This document shows, piece by piece, positions 54,153 to 63,695 of a stretch of 64,000 nt of DNA. Each line of letters starts with the position of its first letter. The first letter of the stretch is position 1. Origin of the DNA: Niveispirillum irakense DSM 11586 (GTDB taxonomy: Bacteria > Pseudomonadota > Alphaproteobacteria > Azospirillales > Azospirillaceae); assembly GCF_000429645.1 (NCBI RefSeq), contig NZ_AUCG01000022.1, forward strand, positions 248,001 to 312,000, in the 5' to 3' direction. The notes beneath the pieces were generated by a model. It saw nothing but the letters and a program-made list of their open reading frames with translations. It did no database searches and had not been told where the DNA came from. The position numbers and the translations under genes are program-made.

Positions 54153-55474
54153 GGGGACTGTCAGGAATTCCGTGCTTGTCGGGGCGGTTTCAAATCAGGC
54201 GATCATCGCCTTTGTGAACCTTTCGCCGAACAGGACGGCCATCTGCGCCTTTGCGGCGGCCCATTCCCTGGGGGGCATTTTCCACTCTTTCTCGGCCCTG
54301 TTCAAGACCAGGAACAGCAGCTTCAGCGCTGCGTCGTCATTGGGGAAATGCCCCCTGGCGCGAACCGCTCGGCGGAGCTTTGAATTCAGGGCCTCGATGG
54401 CGTTTGTCGTATAGAGGATGCGCCTGACCTCGCGGGGAAAGGCAAAGAACGGGATGATCTCCTGCCAGGCTCGGCGCCAGGCCTTGCCGATGGCGGCATA
54501 TTTCCGGCTCCATGGACCCTCCTCGAATGCGGCCAGGGCCTTCTCGGCCTCCTTGTCGTCAAGCGCGTCGTAGACCTGCTTGAGCGCGACAGCGACCGGC
54601 TTGCGGTCCTTCCAGGAGGCGAATTCCATGCTGTGGCGCAGGAGATGGACGATGCAGGTCTGCACAGCTGTCTCCGGAAAGGCGGCGGCAATCGCTTCGG
54701 GAAAGCCCTTCAGCCCATCGACCACGGCCAGCAGGATGTCCTCCACGCCCCGGTTCTTCAGTTCGTTCAGGACCCGCAGCCAGAACTTCGCCCCCTCGTT
54801 CTGCTCGATCCACAGGCCCAGCACCTCCTTGGCGCCGTCCGCCCGCACGCCGATGGCGATGTGGATCGCCTTGTTACGCACCAGGCTTTCGTCCCGGATC
54901 TTGACCCGCAGCGCATCCAGGAAAACCAGCGGATAGACGGCTTCCAGAGGTCGGTTCTGCCAGGCCGCCACCTCTTCCAGCACCGCATCCGTCACCGCCG
55001 AGATCAGGTCCGCCGACACCTCGATCCCGTACAATTCCCGCAGGTGACCGGTGATCTCCCGCGTCGACATGCCTCACGCGTACATCGAGATGATCTTCTC
55101 GTCGAACCCGGGGAACCGCCGCTGGTACTTGCCGATCAACTGCGGATCAAACGTCGAGGCCCGGTCGCGCGGAATCGACAGATCCACAGAGCCCGTGTCC
55201 GTCAGCACCGTCTTGCGCCCATACCCGTTGCGACGGTTGCCGCTCTCATCGCCGGCAAGATGGTGATCCATCTCTGCCTTCAGCACCCGCTCAGCAAGCG
55301 CCTTCTTCAGCTGGTCAAGCAGACCGTTCTGGTCAAACGCCGTTTTCGCCTCACCTCCAGCCAGCAACTGGTCCAGAAGCGCGTCCGGGATAATAGGGTC
55401 CTTGCGTCGTGCCATTGTGAAGCTCCTTTCGCCTCAGTATGGCCCCGACAAGCACGGAATTCCTGACAGTCCCC
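54153..55474. mobile_element. IS256-family insertion sequence
   Basis: A 1322-bp element has perfect 33-bp inverted ends (54153-54185 and 55442-55474, beginning GGGGACTGTCAGG). A direct repeat ACAGGC (54147-54152 and 55475-55480) flanks it, so this copy arrived by simple insertion. It lies 9 bp after the integrase stop and 22 bp before the end of a truncated PepSY gene. Its single transposase frame has a nonsense codon. Confidence 0.92.
54195..55415 (-). pseudogene. IS256-family transposase with in-frame TGA
   Basis: Two parts lie in one frame: 55415-55077 (MARRKDPIIPDALLDQLL to IISMYA) and from 55073 on (GMSTREITGHLRELYG to FTKAMIA). Between them is a single TGA (55074-55076) at a position where family members usually carry Arg, consistent with a one-base change CGA to TGA. 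The DDE region is intact (VVDGLKGFPEAI, CIVHLLRHSM). Without readthrough it makes no full transposase; total length would be 406 codons. Confidence 0.9.
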
Positions 55475-55496
55475 ACAGGCGCGACGCGAAGAACGC

Positions 55497-56147
55497 CTAG
55501 CGTCGCCGCCACCACAGCCATAGCCCTGTGATGCACAGCCCGGCGGTGGCCAACCCCGCCAGGAGCACCAGAATCCGGCCGGGCAGACCCAAGCCTTTGC
55601 CGGAATGCAGCGGGTATTGCCAGGCAAAGAACAGATCGCCCATCCCTTCCCCCCGGTCGTGCCGGCTTCCCAGAAGGCTGCCATCAGTCATCGACACATA
55701 AACCCACAATCGACCATAGCCATCCATGTCACGTTCGTCGAAACGGCGAACGCCATAGACGCCATAGCGATGCAGCAGCACCACGCTGTCCGCCACGCCA
55801 CCGGCCAGGGCGACCGCCTGCTCCACCCCGATCGTGGGCGCTGCAACCGGCTGCGGTGGAAACGCGTCATGCAGACGCTCCGAAACCGGTACCAGCAGCC
55901 GGGCCGCAGCCCGTGCTTCTTCGTGCCAGGTCAGGGGCAGGGATGAGACGGCCAGGATCAGGGTGATCGCAAACAGCCACAAGCCCCCGGCACGGTGCAG
56001 ATCGAACAGCCATTTCAGGCTGAAACCCCGCCCGGCCACGGCAAAGGACGCGCGCCATTTGGCCAAGGCGGGGAAGGAAAGGGCTGTCGCGATGATATGG
56101 TCGATGATCCAGAACAAGGCCATCAACCCCAGAATCCAGACCATCAC
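55497..56147 (-). pseudogene. PepSY-associated membrane protein, 5' truncated
   Basis: About 216 residues of the C-terminal half remain: LMALFWIIDHIIATALSFPALAKWR, FSLKWLFDLHRAGGLWLFAITLILAVSS, a PepSY-like loop and a final membrane helix ending WLWWRRR. Full family members have about 380-450 aa, so the first helices and loop are missing. It joins directly to a truncated TonB receptor at about 56148, the scar of a deletion. It is unlikely to work. Confidence 0.8.
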
Positions 56148-56149
56148 CG

Positions 56150-56722
56150 GCCCCCGCCGACCGAGACGGAGGGCACCTGCCGGAACAGGTCCGACAGGTC
56201 GGATGCCTGCCGCATCTCGATCTCCTGCTGGTCGATGGCAATATCGGTCAGCACACCGACAACCACGATTTCAGCCACATCACCCGCCGCTTCCTGCTCG
56301 CGCGTGGCGGGCCGGACAGAAGCCGGTTGCGGCGACAGGCTGTAGGTGCCGCCCGGCCCCGCCTGCCCCCGCAGGCCAGTGCCGGCCAGAAGACGCTCCA
56401 GCGCGACCGCGGGCGTGAGGCGGCCGGAAAGTCCCGGTGTCTGCTTTCCGCGCAGGAGGTCAGGATCGGCAGTGATGATGATCCCCGCGAACAATCCTGA
56501 ACCACCGTCTCGACACATTCCCACTCCGACTTCGGAAAACCGTGAACGCAGCAATTCCGGGCTTTCCGACAGCCCCGCTGCAATCAGGCCCGGAACGTCG
56601 AACACCTTCTCCACACTCAATATGGCCATCCGCGCATAGGCGGATGGCGGCGCGATATTGACCATGACGTCAACCTGTCCACGGATGGCATCACCTGCCC
56701 CGTCACGCCGGTTCGGCGCCAC
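56150..56722 (-). pseudogene. TonB-dependent receptor N-terminal fragment (STN signalling domain and start of plug)
   Basis: The reading frame gives an STN/secretin-type domain (FDVPG, ITADPDLLRGKQTPGLSGRLTP, ALERLLAGTGL). The plug start EIVVVGV and IEMRQASDLSDLFRQVPSVSVGGG follow, then the receptor ends abruptly. The plug remainder and the whole barrel are missing and PepSY sequence follows. The early part of the STN domain also looks scrambled. STN domains mark FecA-like receptors that signal to sigma/anti-sigma pairs; none is seen nearby. Confidence 0.8.
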
Positions 56723-57091
56723 CTCCTGTATGCCATGTCACGGCAGATCGGCGGTTTTCGAGGGTGTCCACCTTGCACTCACGACCATGCCCCTCATCGC
56801 GTCAGGATAATTCCCAATAGGGGGATTTGTAGACGGGTTCGGGGAGCAGACTTGGTGGTCCCGAAAATAATTATCATTCCTAGTAATCATCCACTGCTGG
56901 TTCTCCCAGCTACGGTAGCCGGGTCGAGGGATAATGCCTTGATTGAACAGGGAATCTGCACCGATCCCACCGATATCGTCACAGAAATCGGGTGGTTGGG
57001 TGTTGGCCGCCTGGTTCGCTGGGCATCCGGGGGAATTATGACCCTTCCCCCCACCCCACAACCGCTTCATCCATCAGAAAGCATCCTTCCC
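56723..57091. other. Intergenic region with regulatory signals
   Basis: This 369-bp region separates the receptor fragment (minus) from the intact TBDR (plus). No gene is recognised. It contains a Fur-box-like site (56863-56881). An alternative TBDR start, ATG at 57038, has GGGGG upstream. Confidence 0.5.
56863..56881. promoter_or_regulatory. Possible Fur box
   Basis: GAAAATAATTATCATTCCT matches the Fur consensus GATAATGATAATCATTATC at 13 of 19 positions, with the central AATTATCATT strongest. It stands out in GC-rich DNA and lies between divergent TonB receptor genes, where iron control is expected. Binding is not shown. Confidence 0.45.
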
Positions 57092-59236
57092 ATGTCCACG
57101 CGCCTGTACAGCCCACGCTGCCTGACCGCCATCTCCATTGTCCTGGCCCTGACCGGCACCGCCGGCGCGCAACAGGCCACCAGCACCGCCGCCCAGGTGG
57201 CGGACATGGCCAGCGTGGGGGAAGAGATTGTCGTCACCGCCCGCCGCAGTGCTGAAAAGGCCGTGGAAGTGCCCTTCGCCGTCAGTGTGATCGGCGGGCA
57301 GGATATTACCGAGGCTCGGCTGCAGAACCTGTCGGAAACCCTGCTGTCGGTGCCGGGGTTGGATATCAACGCCTCTGGCGGGCCGATCGATTATAATGTC
57401 CGCATCCGGGGTGTCGGCTCGCTCTACAAGGTCAGCGCCGATGACAATTCCGTGGTGCTGAATATTGACGGGGTGGCCCTGTCCACCGCCTTCCTGTCGC
57501 TGGGCACGCTGGATATTGAACGGGTGGAGGTGCTGAAAGGCCCGCAAGGCACCCTGTTCGGCCGCAACAGCGAAGCCGGCGCCATCAACGTCATCACAGC
57601 CAAGCCGACGCAGAATACCGAAGGCTATGTGCGGGGGGAGATCGGGCAGGAAGGGCATCGGCTGGGTGAGGCCGCCGTGGGTGGTGCCATCAGCGATCAA
57701 TTGAGCGCCCGCATCGCCGTCCGCTATAACGAGGCTGACAATTGGGTGGACAATGCCCGCGATGGCAAGCCGCTGACCAAGATGTCCGATCTGGCGGGGC
57801 GTTTCAGCCTGGCCTGGGACAATGGCAATGGCACCGACGCCCTGCTGACCGTGGAGGGGCAGCAGGCCAAAGGCTATCTGAACATGATCCTGCTGCGCCC
57901 CTATGGCGATGATCCGTCGCTGGATATCACACCCGGTGCCTTTGATGAGAATAAGCGCACGGCAGGGCGTTATTCGGCTGAAATCAATCATGATTTCAGC
58001 TTTGCCCGCCTCACCTCCGTCACGGCGGCCACCACATTGGATTATGTGGGCTGGAAGGCCTATGACACGGTCACCTACCAGACCATGTACGGGATGCCGA
58101 TGGAATATCTGGTGCGCGACAGTTCCAAGGAAACGGGCTTGAGCCAGGAATTGCGGTTGGCTTCCCTGCCGGATTCACGTCTGTTCTGGGTGGCGGGGGT
58201 GCTTGGCACCCATAGCGACCTGTCCTTCGACACGCGCGACCCTTTGCAGGGCCAGCAGCGTTTCCGTGATTTCACCTCCAAGAGCATCGGCGTCTTTGCG
58301 GAAGCGACATATCCGCTGACCGAAGCGCTGAAACTGACAGGCGGTATCCGCCAGTCGCATGAAAGCAAGGATTACGACGCGCGCTACATCAACACCAATA
58401 CGAAGGCCACCACGCCGGATAAGCGTGACCTGTCCGACAGCTACACCACCGGACGGCTGGCCCTGTCCTATGAACTGGCTAAGGATACCAACCTTTATAC
58501 CACGCTGGCACGCGGCTATAAGTCGGGTGGTATTTCCTATATGGCCACCAGCGTTTCGGACAGTGAGCCCTACAAGGCCGCATCCGTGAACAGTCTGGAA
58601 ATCGGCTTCAAAACCGCCCCGGTCGGGGGCGATTTCAGCCTGAATGGTGCCTTCTTCCTGAACCAGATCAAGGATGACCATATCCTGAAATATGACAGCG
58701 CCACCTTTGCCATGTCGGTGGTGAATGCCGATGTGCGCAGCATCGGCGCGGAACTGGAAGGAAGCTGGCGCATCACCGAAGGGTTGGTGCTGACCGCCGG
58801 GCTGGTGCGGGTGAATTCGGAAATCCGCGATGATGTGCTGGGCCTGACGGCAGGCGATATCCATGCCGGCAACAAAGTTCCCGATGTGCCGGGCTGGAGT
58901 GCCAATAGCAGCCTTGCCTATGAAGGGCATGTTTCTGACGCCGGTCTGGCGGGGCAGCCCACTTTGCTGAATGCGCGCATCGGCTATCGCTGGGTGGATA
59001 GCCGCCCCGCCGATGCCCAGAATAATTTCGACTTGGACGCCTATGGGGAGGTGGATGCCCGTATCGGTCTGTCCAGCGGCGGCAGCGAATTCTACCTTTG
59101 GTCCTCCAACCTGTTCGACAGCAAGCATGATGTTTATGGCTATGGCGAATTGGCCTTCACCGATTTCAGCATCCACCAACTGGGTGCCCCGGCGCGGGGG
59201 CGGGTGATCGGCATCGGCGCGTCGCACAGCTTCTAA
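57092..59236 (+). CDS. TonB-dependent outer membrane receptor (siderophore/iron type)
   Basis: This protein of about 714 aa has a signal peptide (cleavage near TAGAQ), a TonB box-like EEIVVTARR, plug motifs (VPFAVSVIGGQDI, VLKGPQGTLFGRNSEAGAINVIT) and a full barrel ending in GIGASHSF with C-terminal Phe. I used ATG at 57092; ATG at 57038 (GGGGG upstream) would add 18 residues before the signal peptide. An MFS transporter 157 bp downstream could carry the cargo across the inner membrane. Cargo is inferred to be an iron chelate. Confidence 0.9.
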   Translation: MSTRLYSPRCLTAISIVLALTGTAGAQQATSTAAQVADMASVGEEIVVTARRSAEKAVEVPFAVSVIGGQDITEARLQNLSETLLSVPGLDINASGGPIDYNVRIRGVGSLYKVSADDNSVVLNIDGVALSTAFLSLGTLDIERVEVLKGPQGTLFGRNSEAGAINVITAKPTQNTEGYVRGEIGQEGHRLGEAAVGGAISDQLSARIAVRYNEADNWVDNARDGKPLTKMSDLAGRFSLAWDNGNGTDALLTVEGQQAKGYLNMILLRPYGDDPSLDITPGAFDENKRTAGRYSAEINHDFSFARLTSVTAATTLDYVGWKAYDTVTYQTMYGMPMEYLVRDSSKETGLSQELRLASLPDSRLFWVAGVLGTHSDLSFDTRDPLQGQQRFRDFTSKSIGVFAEATYPLTEALKLTGGIRQSHESKDYDARYINTNTKATTPDKRDLSDSYTTGRLALSYELAKDTNLYTTLARGYKSGGISYMATSVSDSEPYKAASVNSLEIGFKTAPVGGDFSLNGAFFLNQIKDDHILKYDSATFAMSVVNADVRSIGAELEGSWRITEGLVLTAGLVRVNSEIRDDVLGLTAGDIHAGNKVPDVPGWSANSSLAYEGHVSDAGLAGQPTLLNARIGYRWVDSRPADAQNNFDLDAYGEVDARIGLSSGGSEFYLWSSNLFDSKHDVYGYGELAFTDFSIHQLGAPARGRVIGIGASHSF

Positions 59237-59382
59237 AGCGGTTTTCGGCTGGCCGAAAGCCGCTTCGGCGGCGACTGCCGCCGCGCGGCACGTGCCGCGT
59301 TAGCCAAGCCGCGGATGCGGCGCCGGCGATTGAGGAAAACCTAAACGCAAGAGCGTGTTTCCGGTTATCGGGAACACGCTCT
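59236..59382. repeat. REP-like intergenic palindromes
   Basis: Two hairpins lie between the receptor and the MFS gene. One has 14-nt arms starting AAGCGGTTTTCGGC (59236-59249 / 59252-59265, one G-T pair). The other has 10-bp arms AGAGCGTGTT (59350-59359 / 59373-59382). A GC-rich stretch with CGGCACGTGCCG lies between. No T-run follows, so they look more like REP-type repeats than classic terminators; the first may still end transcription. Confidence 0.5.
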
Positions 59383-59393
59383 GTGAGGGCATC

Positions 59394-60602
59394 ATGACGA
59401 AAACCACGCCGTCGGCCTGGGCGCTGCTGGCCAGCCTTTACACCACGCAATATCTGGGTCTGGGCTTCCTGGTGGTGGCGCTGGTTGCCATCATGATGGA
59501 ACAGGGAGCCAGCCTGGAACAGGTGGGCATGGTCTATATGCTGGGTATGGTCTGGCCCTTCAAATTCATCTGGGCCCCCCTGGTGGACAAAATCAGTTTT
59601 GGCCGGCACGGCCATTACCGGGTCTGGCTGATCGTCACCCAGACGGCCTTGGCCCTGGTGCTGGCCCTGATGGGACAGGTGGATCTGAAGACGGAATTCA
59701 CCACCGTCTATCTGCTCGGCTTGGGCGTGGCGGTGATTTCCGCCACCCAGGATATCGCCGTGGATGGGCTGGCCTTCCGGCTGCTGGCCGCATCCGACCG
59801 GGGCCTGGGCAATGGCATCCAGATTTCCGGCAACCTGCTGGGCAATATGCTGGGTGGTGGGCTGGTGCTGCTGGCCTATCCATGGCTGGGCTGGCAGGGG
59901 GCGATGCTGCTGCTGGCCGGCGGTACGCTGATCTCCCTGGTGCAGCTTGTTTTCTTTAAGGAACCGGTGCAGGCGGCGGCGGGGGTGGTTCATGCCAACC
60001 CGTTCCGCTGTCTGGCTGCCTTCTGGCGGCGACCGGGCGGGCGGCGCTGGCTGGTGCTGCTGTTGATCTATCCGATCGGCAGCAGCCTGGGCTATGCGCT
60101 GATCACGCCCATTCTGGTAGATGCCGGCTGGGGCATGGATCGGATCGGTTTCTTCGTCAATGTCATCGGGTCGGCCCTGGGCATTGCGGCGGCCATGGCC
60201 ACCGGCTGGCTGCTGCAGAAATGGCCGCGCCGGCGGGTGATGCTGGGGGCGGCCCTGCTGCAGATACCGGGTGTGGCCGTCATCGCCGCCCCGGTGCTGG
60301 GCTGGAATGGCGATCTGGCCGTCAGTCTGGCCGCTGGCCTGTTTTTCCTGCTGTACAACCCGGCGGCGACCGTGCTGGCGACGCTGATGATGGATCACGT
60401 CTCCCCGGAAACGCCGGCGACGGACTACACCATGCAATATAGCGTGAACATGCTGTTCGCCATGGCGGCCATGTCGGCATCCGCCTGGCTGGCAGCATCA
60501 CTTGGCTATCTGGGCTTGCTGGGCATTGCCGTGCTGGCCGCGGTGGCGGCGGCGCTGCTGTCCCGGCATTATCGCGACGGGACGATGGCCGCCTTATCCT
60601 GA
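59394..60602 (+). CDS. MFS transporter, RhtX/FptX siderophore type
   Basis: This protein of about 402 aa has twelve hydrophobic helices. It begins WALLASLYTTQYLGLGFLVVALVAIMMEQGAS and has the MFS loop motif FKFIWAPLVDKISFGRHGHYR and a middle AVISATQDIAVDGLAFRLL. These features fit the AmpG-like RhtX/FptX group that imports siderophores without an ABC system. ATG at 59394 has GAGGG upstream. It lies behind a TonB receptor and converges with the ABC permease gene, overlapping it by 9 bp. Confidence 0.82.
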   Translation: MTKTTPSAWALLASLYTTQYLGLGFLVVALVAIMMEQGASLEQVGMVYMLGMVWPFKFIWAPLVDKISFGRHGHYRVWLIVTQTALALVLALMGQVDLKTEFTTVYLLGLGVAVISATQDIAVDGLAFRLLAASDRGLGNGIQISGNLLGNMLGGGLVLLAYPWLGWQGAMLLLAGGTLISLVQLVFFKEPVQAAAGVVHANPFRCLAAFWRRPGGRRWLVLLLIYPIGSSLGYALITPILVDAGWGMDRIGFFVNVIGSALGIAAAMATGWLLQKWPRRRVMLGAALLQIPGVAVIAAPVLGWNGDLAVSLAAGLFFLLYNPAATVLATLMMDHVSPETPATDYTMQYSVNMLFAMAAMSASAWLAASLGYLGLLGIAVLAAVAAALLSRHYRDGTMAALS

Positions 60603-63600
60603 AGCCTTGGCGGCGGCCAGCAACCGGGCCGCCCCTTCCCGCCCCAGCAATGTTTCCAGCGCTGCCGGCACCGTCGCCCCCTGGCGAACCTGATCCAACA
60701 GCCGGGTGATGCCGTCCGGCCCCTGCCCATCAAGCCAATCCAGCGCCGCCAGCGGGGCATAGGCAGACGCCCAGCCATTGGGGGCGGCCCTGTCCAGCGG
60801 GCCGACAGGCACATCGCTGCCGGCCACGGCCAGCCGGGCTTTTTCCTGCTGGCGGGCGAGCACCTGGGCGAAAGCGTCTGCCCCATCCGTTTCCCGCACA
60901 CAGGCAAGCCCGATAGCGCCGGCCACCCCATCGGCCAGCCAGACAGAACCTGGCCCCTGCCGCAGATCGGACCTTGCCAGCAGTTCAGCGCGGGCCAGGG
61001 CGGTGGCGATCTCCACCCGGCGCAACCGGCGCCCCGTGCCCTGATCGGCCACATCCCAGCCCGGTGCTTCGGCCAGCAGCAGCAGATCATCCGCCCGCGC
61101 CGTCTGGCTAAGGCCACGCGGCCATTGCGCCAAACGGGTGACAGGGGGCACCGTGCCCAACCAATGGGCCACACAGGCACGCATGGCCGCAACATCCTGC
61201 ACCAGGGCCGGCACCATGCCGCTGCGGCTGGTATCATGGCTGACCTCCACCCCATCCAGCCGCTGGGTGATGGCCCCGGGTGCCCATAGGCCGGCAAAGG
61301 CAAGCGGGCCATTGCTGCGCCCCTGACCGATCAGATTTTCCCCCTGTACCAGTTGCCAGCGCCAGTTGCCCGTCGGTGCCAGGCCCGCCGCCGGCACGGC
61401 AAGGGCGGCGGGCAACGACGGGATATCAGCGGGCAGGCCCTGGCGCTGGCGGGGCAAGGCGGCCCGCAGCAGCCGGGCCGGGTCCAGCCCCAGCCGGGGG
61501 GCGATATCGCTTTCACGCAGCCATAGGCCAGCCCCCGTCAGCCAAGTGGGTTTCCCTTCTGCCGACCATTGCGGCACCTGCACTGTCCAGCGGAGTTCCA
61601 GGCCGCAGTCTTTGCAATCCCCCAACTCCAGGATCAAATGGTCGGCCACCTGCGTTGCCGGCAGCGAACGGCCCCCGATACTGGCCGCCTGTAATTGGAA
61701 CCCATGCGGCAATTCCGCATCCAGCCGCTGGCCCTGCACCCCGTCCAGCCGCCATTCCCCCCGCACCACGCGGCTGGCGGGGTCGATGCTAAGGCGAAGG
61801 TCGCCGCCGGCCACATGCCAGGGTGGCAAATCGGCTGTCCATAGCCGTTCCCAGGCCGCCCCCTCCAACTCGGCACTATGCCGGGAATGGCCGCCATCAT
61901 CGGCATCCAGCCGGCTGGCAAAGGGCAGGCCGATGGCGGCCAGCAGCAGCAGCGCCACCGCCCCCGCCAGCCCCACCGGCCCGCGCAGGCGCGCGCCTGC
62001 CAGCGACAGGCGGCGTTCCTCCGTCCCGCGCGGCAGGGCCAGCCCGGCCAGCACCACCAGCAGCAGGCAGAGCGCCAGCTTGAACCCGTCCAGCGCCAGC
62101 AGGTAGGAGAGCCACGGTCCCCAGCCGGTCAGCCCGGACAGGCTGGCCTTGGGCGCAATGCCCATTTCCGCCAGCGGGAAGCTGACCAGTTCCAGCTCAT
62201 GGTTCAGCACCAGGAAGAAGGTCAGCAGCATGGAGGCGGCATAGGCCAGCCCGGCCCGCCGGCAGATGGCGTGCAGCAGCAGCGCCAGCATCGCCAGTTC
62301 CAGCAGCGGCGGAGCCAGCATCAACAAGGGGTACAGCAGCGCAAAACCGGGATCGACCGCAGCCCAGGGTGCCGCCAACAGCGCCACGATCAAGCCCGAC
62401 AGACCGGGCAGCAGCGACAGCACCAGCGTGACCGCCAGCACCGCCAGCGCGCGACCGAAAAGACGCACATAATCAGGGGCGGGCGCGGCATCCAGCATTT
62501 CGCCAAAGCCGGGCAGATCATCGGCCCGCGCCAGCAGACCGGCCAGGGCTGCCACGGCAAAGGCGATCACCAGGAAGATGGCGCTTTTCAACAGCGGCAA
62601 GGCCAGCTCCAGCCGGGGCACCATCGGCCCTTCGGCATGCCAGACACCATGAATAAAGGCCGACAGCACACCCAGCGCCAGCAACAGCAAGACCCCGGCC
62701 CGGAACGCCCGGCCCCGCAGCAGCCGGCCCGCCTGCCATGCCGCCTCTGCCAGCAAGGCGCGGCCCCAGTGCAGGCGGCCCGTCCCATCCAGCGCTGGGG
62801 GCCGTGGCCCGGCGGGCAGCAACAATGCCGCTTTCTTCACTTTCCGCTGGCGGGCGGTTCTTTCCAGCGCCAGATCCTCCCGCCCTGTGCGGGCCAGCGC
62901 CCAGCCCAGGGCCAGCAGCGGTAACAGGCACCAGAGTGCGCGGTTGACCAGCAGCGGCACATCCAGCGGCAACAGGCCGGTGGATTTCTGCGCCGGGCCC
63001 CAGCCCTCCACCGTCTGCAAGGCGTGGGTGAACAAAGACGGGTCGATGGAAGCCCCCAGTACCGGGTTGATATGCCCTTCCTTCAGCACCACCACGGCGA
63101 ACATCCAAAGCAGCATCAACCCCGCCGCCACGGCAAAGGGGGCGGCCAGCCCCCGCCCGCGCAGCGTTGCCAAAAAGTAAAGCGCACCCAAGCCACAGGC
63201 CGCCGGCAACAGCAGCCAGAGGAAGGCAAAGCCCAACGCCATCCAGGGCACCGGCCCGATGGCACCATCGGGCACCAGCGACAGCCATTCCAGCACCGGC
63301 GTCACCAGGAACCCGACCAGGATCGACGCCGACAGCAGCACCGCCAGCAAGGCGGCCCCCAGATAGCGGCCCCAGAGCAGGGCCGTCAGGTTCACCGGCA
63401 GGGCCAGCACCACCTCATGCAGGAACACCGCCCGGTCGCCCAGCAGGGGGCGGGCGAAGACCCAGGCCCAGGCGAAGAACAGAAAGAACATGCAGCCCGA
63501 TGCCATCAGATAGATCAGGCTGGCGGCATTGCGGGGGACTTCTCCACCGCCCATCTTCTCCACATAGCCGGCATTGGTCAGGCACATCAGCAGATAAAGC

Positions 63601-63695
63601 GTCAGGCCGATGAAGATCAGAGGCACGATGCCGCTGTGCAGGCCGGCGCAGAATTCCGCCACCGCTTCCCGCCACATGACCGCCCAGCCACTCAT
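60594..63695 (-). CDS. ABC transporter permease fused to a degenerate M1 peptidase-like domain
   Basis: This 1033-aa protein has two membrane blocks (about 20-260 and 330-560, about twelve helices in total) as in ABC-2-type permeases. A periplasmic domain of about 450 aa follows (DLRLSIDPASRVVRGEWRL onward) resembling M1 aminopeptidases. At the place of the zinc motif HEXXH I read VEIAT (near 892), followed by WLADGVAGA, so the metal ligands seem lost. The ATG at 63695 overlaps the ATPase gene stop (ATGA). Related permease-peptidase proteins accompany siderophore and peptide systems. Export or uptake cannot be told. Confidence 0.78.
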   Translation of the reverse strand: MSGWAVMWREAVAEFCAGLHSGIVPLIFIGLTLYLLMCLTNAGYVEKMGGGEVPRNAASLIYLMASGCMFFLFFAWAWVFARPLLGDRAVFLHEVVLALPVNLTALLWGRYLGAALLAVLLSASILVGFLVTPVLEWLSLVPDGAIGPVPWMALGFAFLWLLLPAACGLGALYFLATLRGRGLAAPFAVAAGLMLLWMFAVVVLKEGHINPVLGASIDPSLFTHALQTVEGWGPAQKSTGLLPLDVPLLVNRALWCLLPLLALGWALARTGREDLALERTARQRKVKKAALLLPAGPRPPALDGTGRLHWGRALLAEAAWQAGRLLRGRAFRAGVLLLLALGVLSAFIHGVWHAEGPMVPRLELALPLLKSAIFLVIAFAVAALAGLLARADDLPGFGEMLDAAPAPDYVRLFGRALAVLAVTLVLSLLPGLSGLIVALLAAPWAAVDPGFALLYPLLMLAPPLLELAMLALLLHAICRRAGLAYAASMLLTFFLVLNHELELVSFPLAEMGIAPKASLSGLTGWGPWLSYLLALDGFKLALCLLLVVLAGLALPRGTEERRLSLAGARLRGPVGLAGAVALLLLAAIGLPFASRLDADDGGHSRHSAELEGAAWERLWTADLPPWHVAGGDLRLSIDPASRVVRGEWRLDGVQGQRLDAELPHGFQLQAASIGGRSLPATQVADHLILELGDCKDCGLELRWTVQVPQWSAEGKPTWLTGAGLWLRESDIAPRLGLDPARLLRAALPRQRQGLPADIPSLPAALAVPAAGLAPTGNWRWQLVQGENLIGQGRSNGPLAFAGLWAPGAITQRLDGVEVSHDTSRSGMVPALVQDVAAMRACVAHWLGTVPPVTRLAQWPRGLSQTARADDLLLLAEAPGWDVADQGTGRRLRRVEIATALARAELLARSDLRQGPGSVWLADGVAGAIGLACVRETDGADAFAQVLARQQEKARLAVAGSDVPVGPLDRAAPNGWASAYAPLAALDWLDGQGPDGITRLLDQVRQGATVPAALETLLGREGAARLLAAAKASG

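Noticed and set aside
55071-55076. Selenocysteine or programmed readthrough at the IS256 TGA
   Set aside because: No structure or family precedent was seen; a CGA to TGA point change explains it simply.
27467-55496. CRISPR array within the defence island
   Set aside because: No regularly spaced direct repeats and no cas genes were seen.
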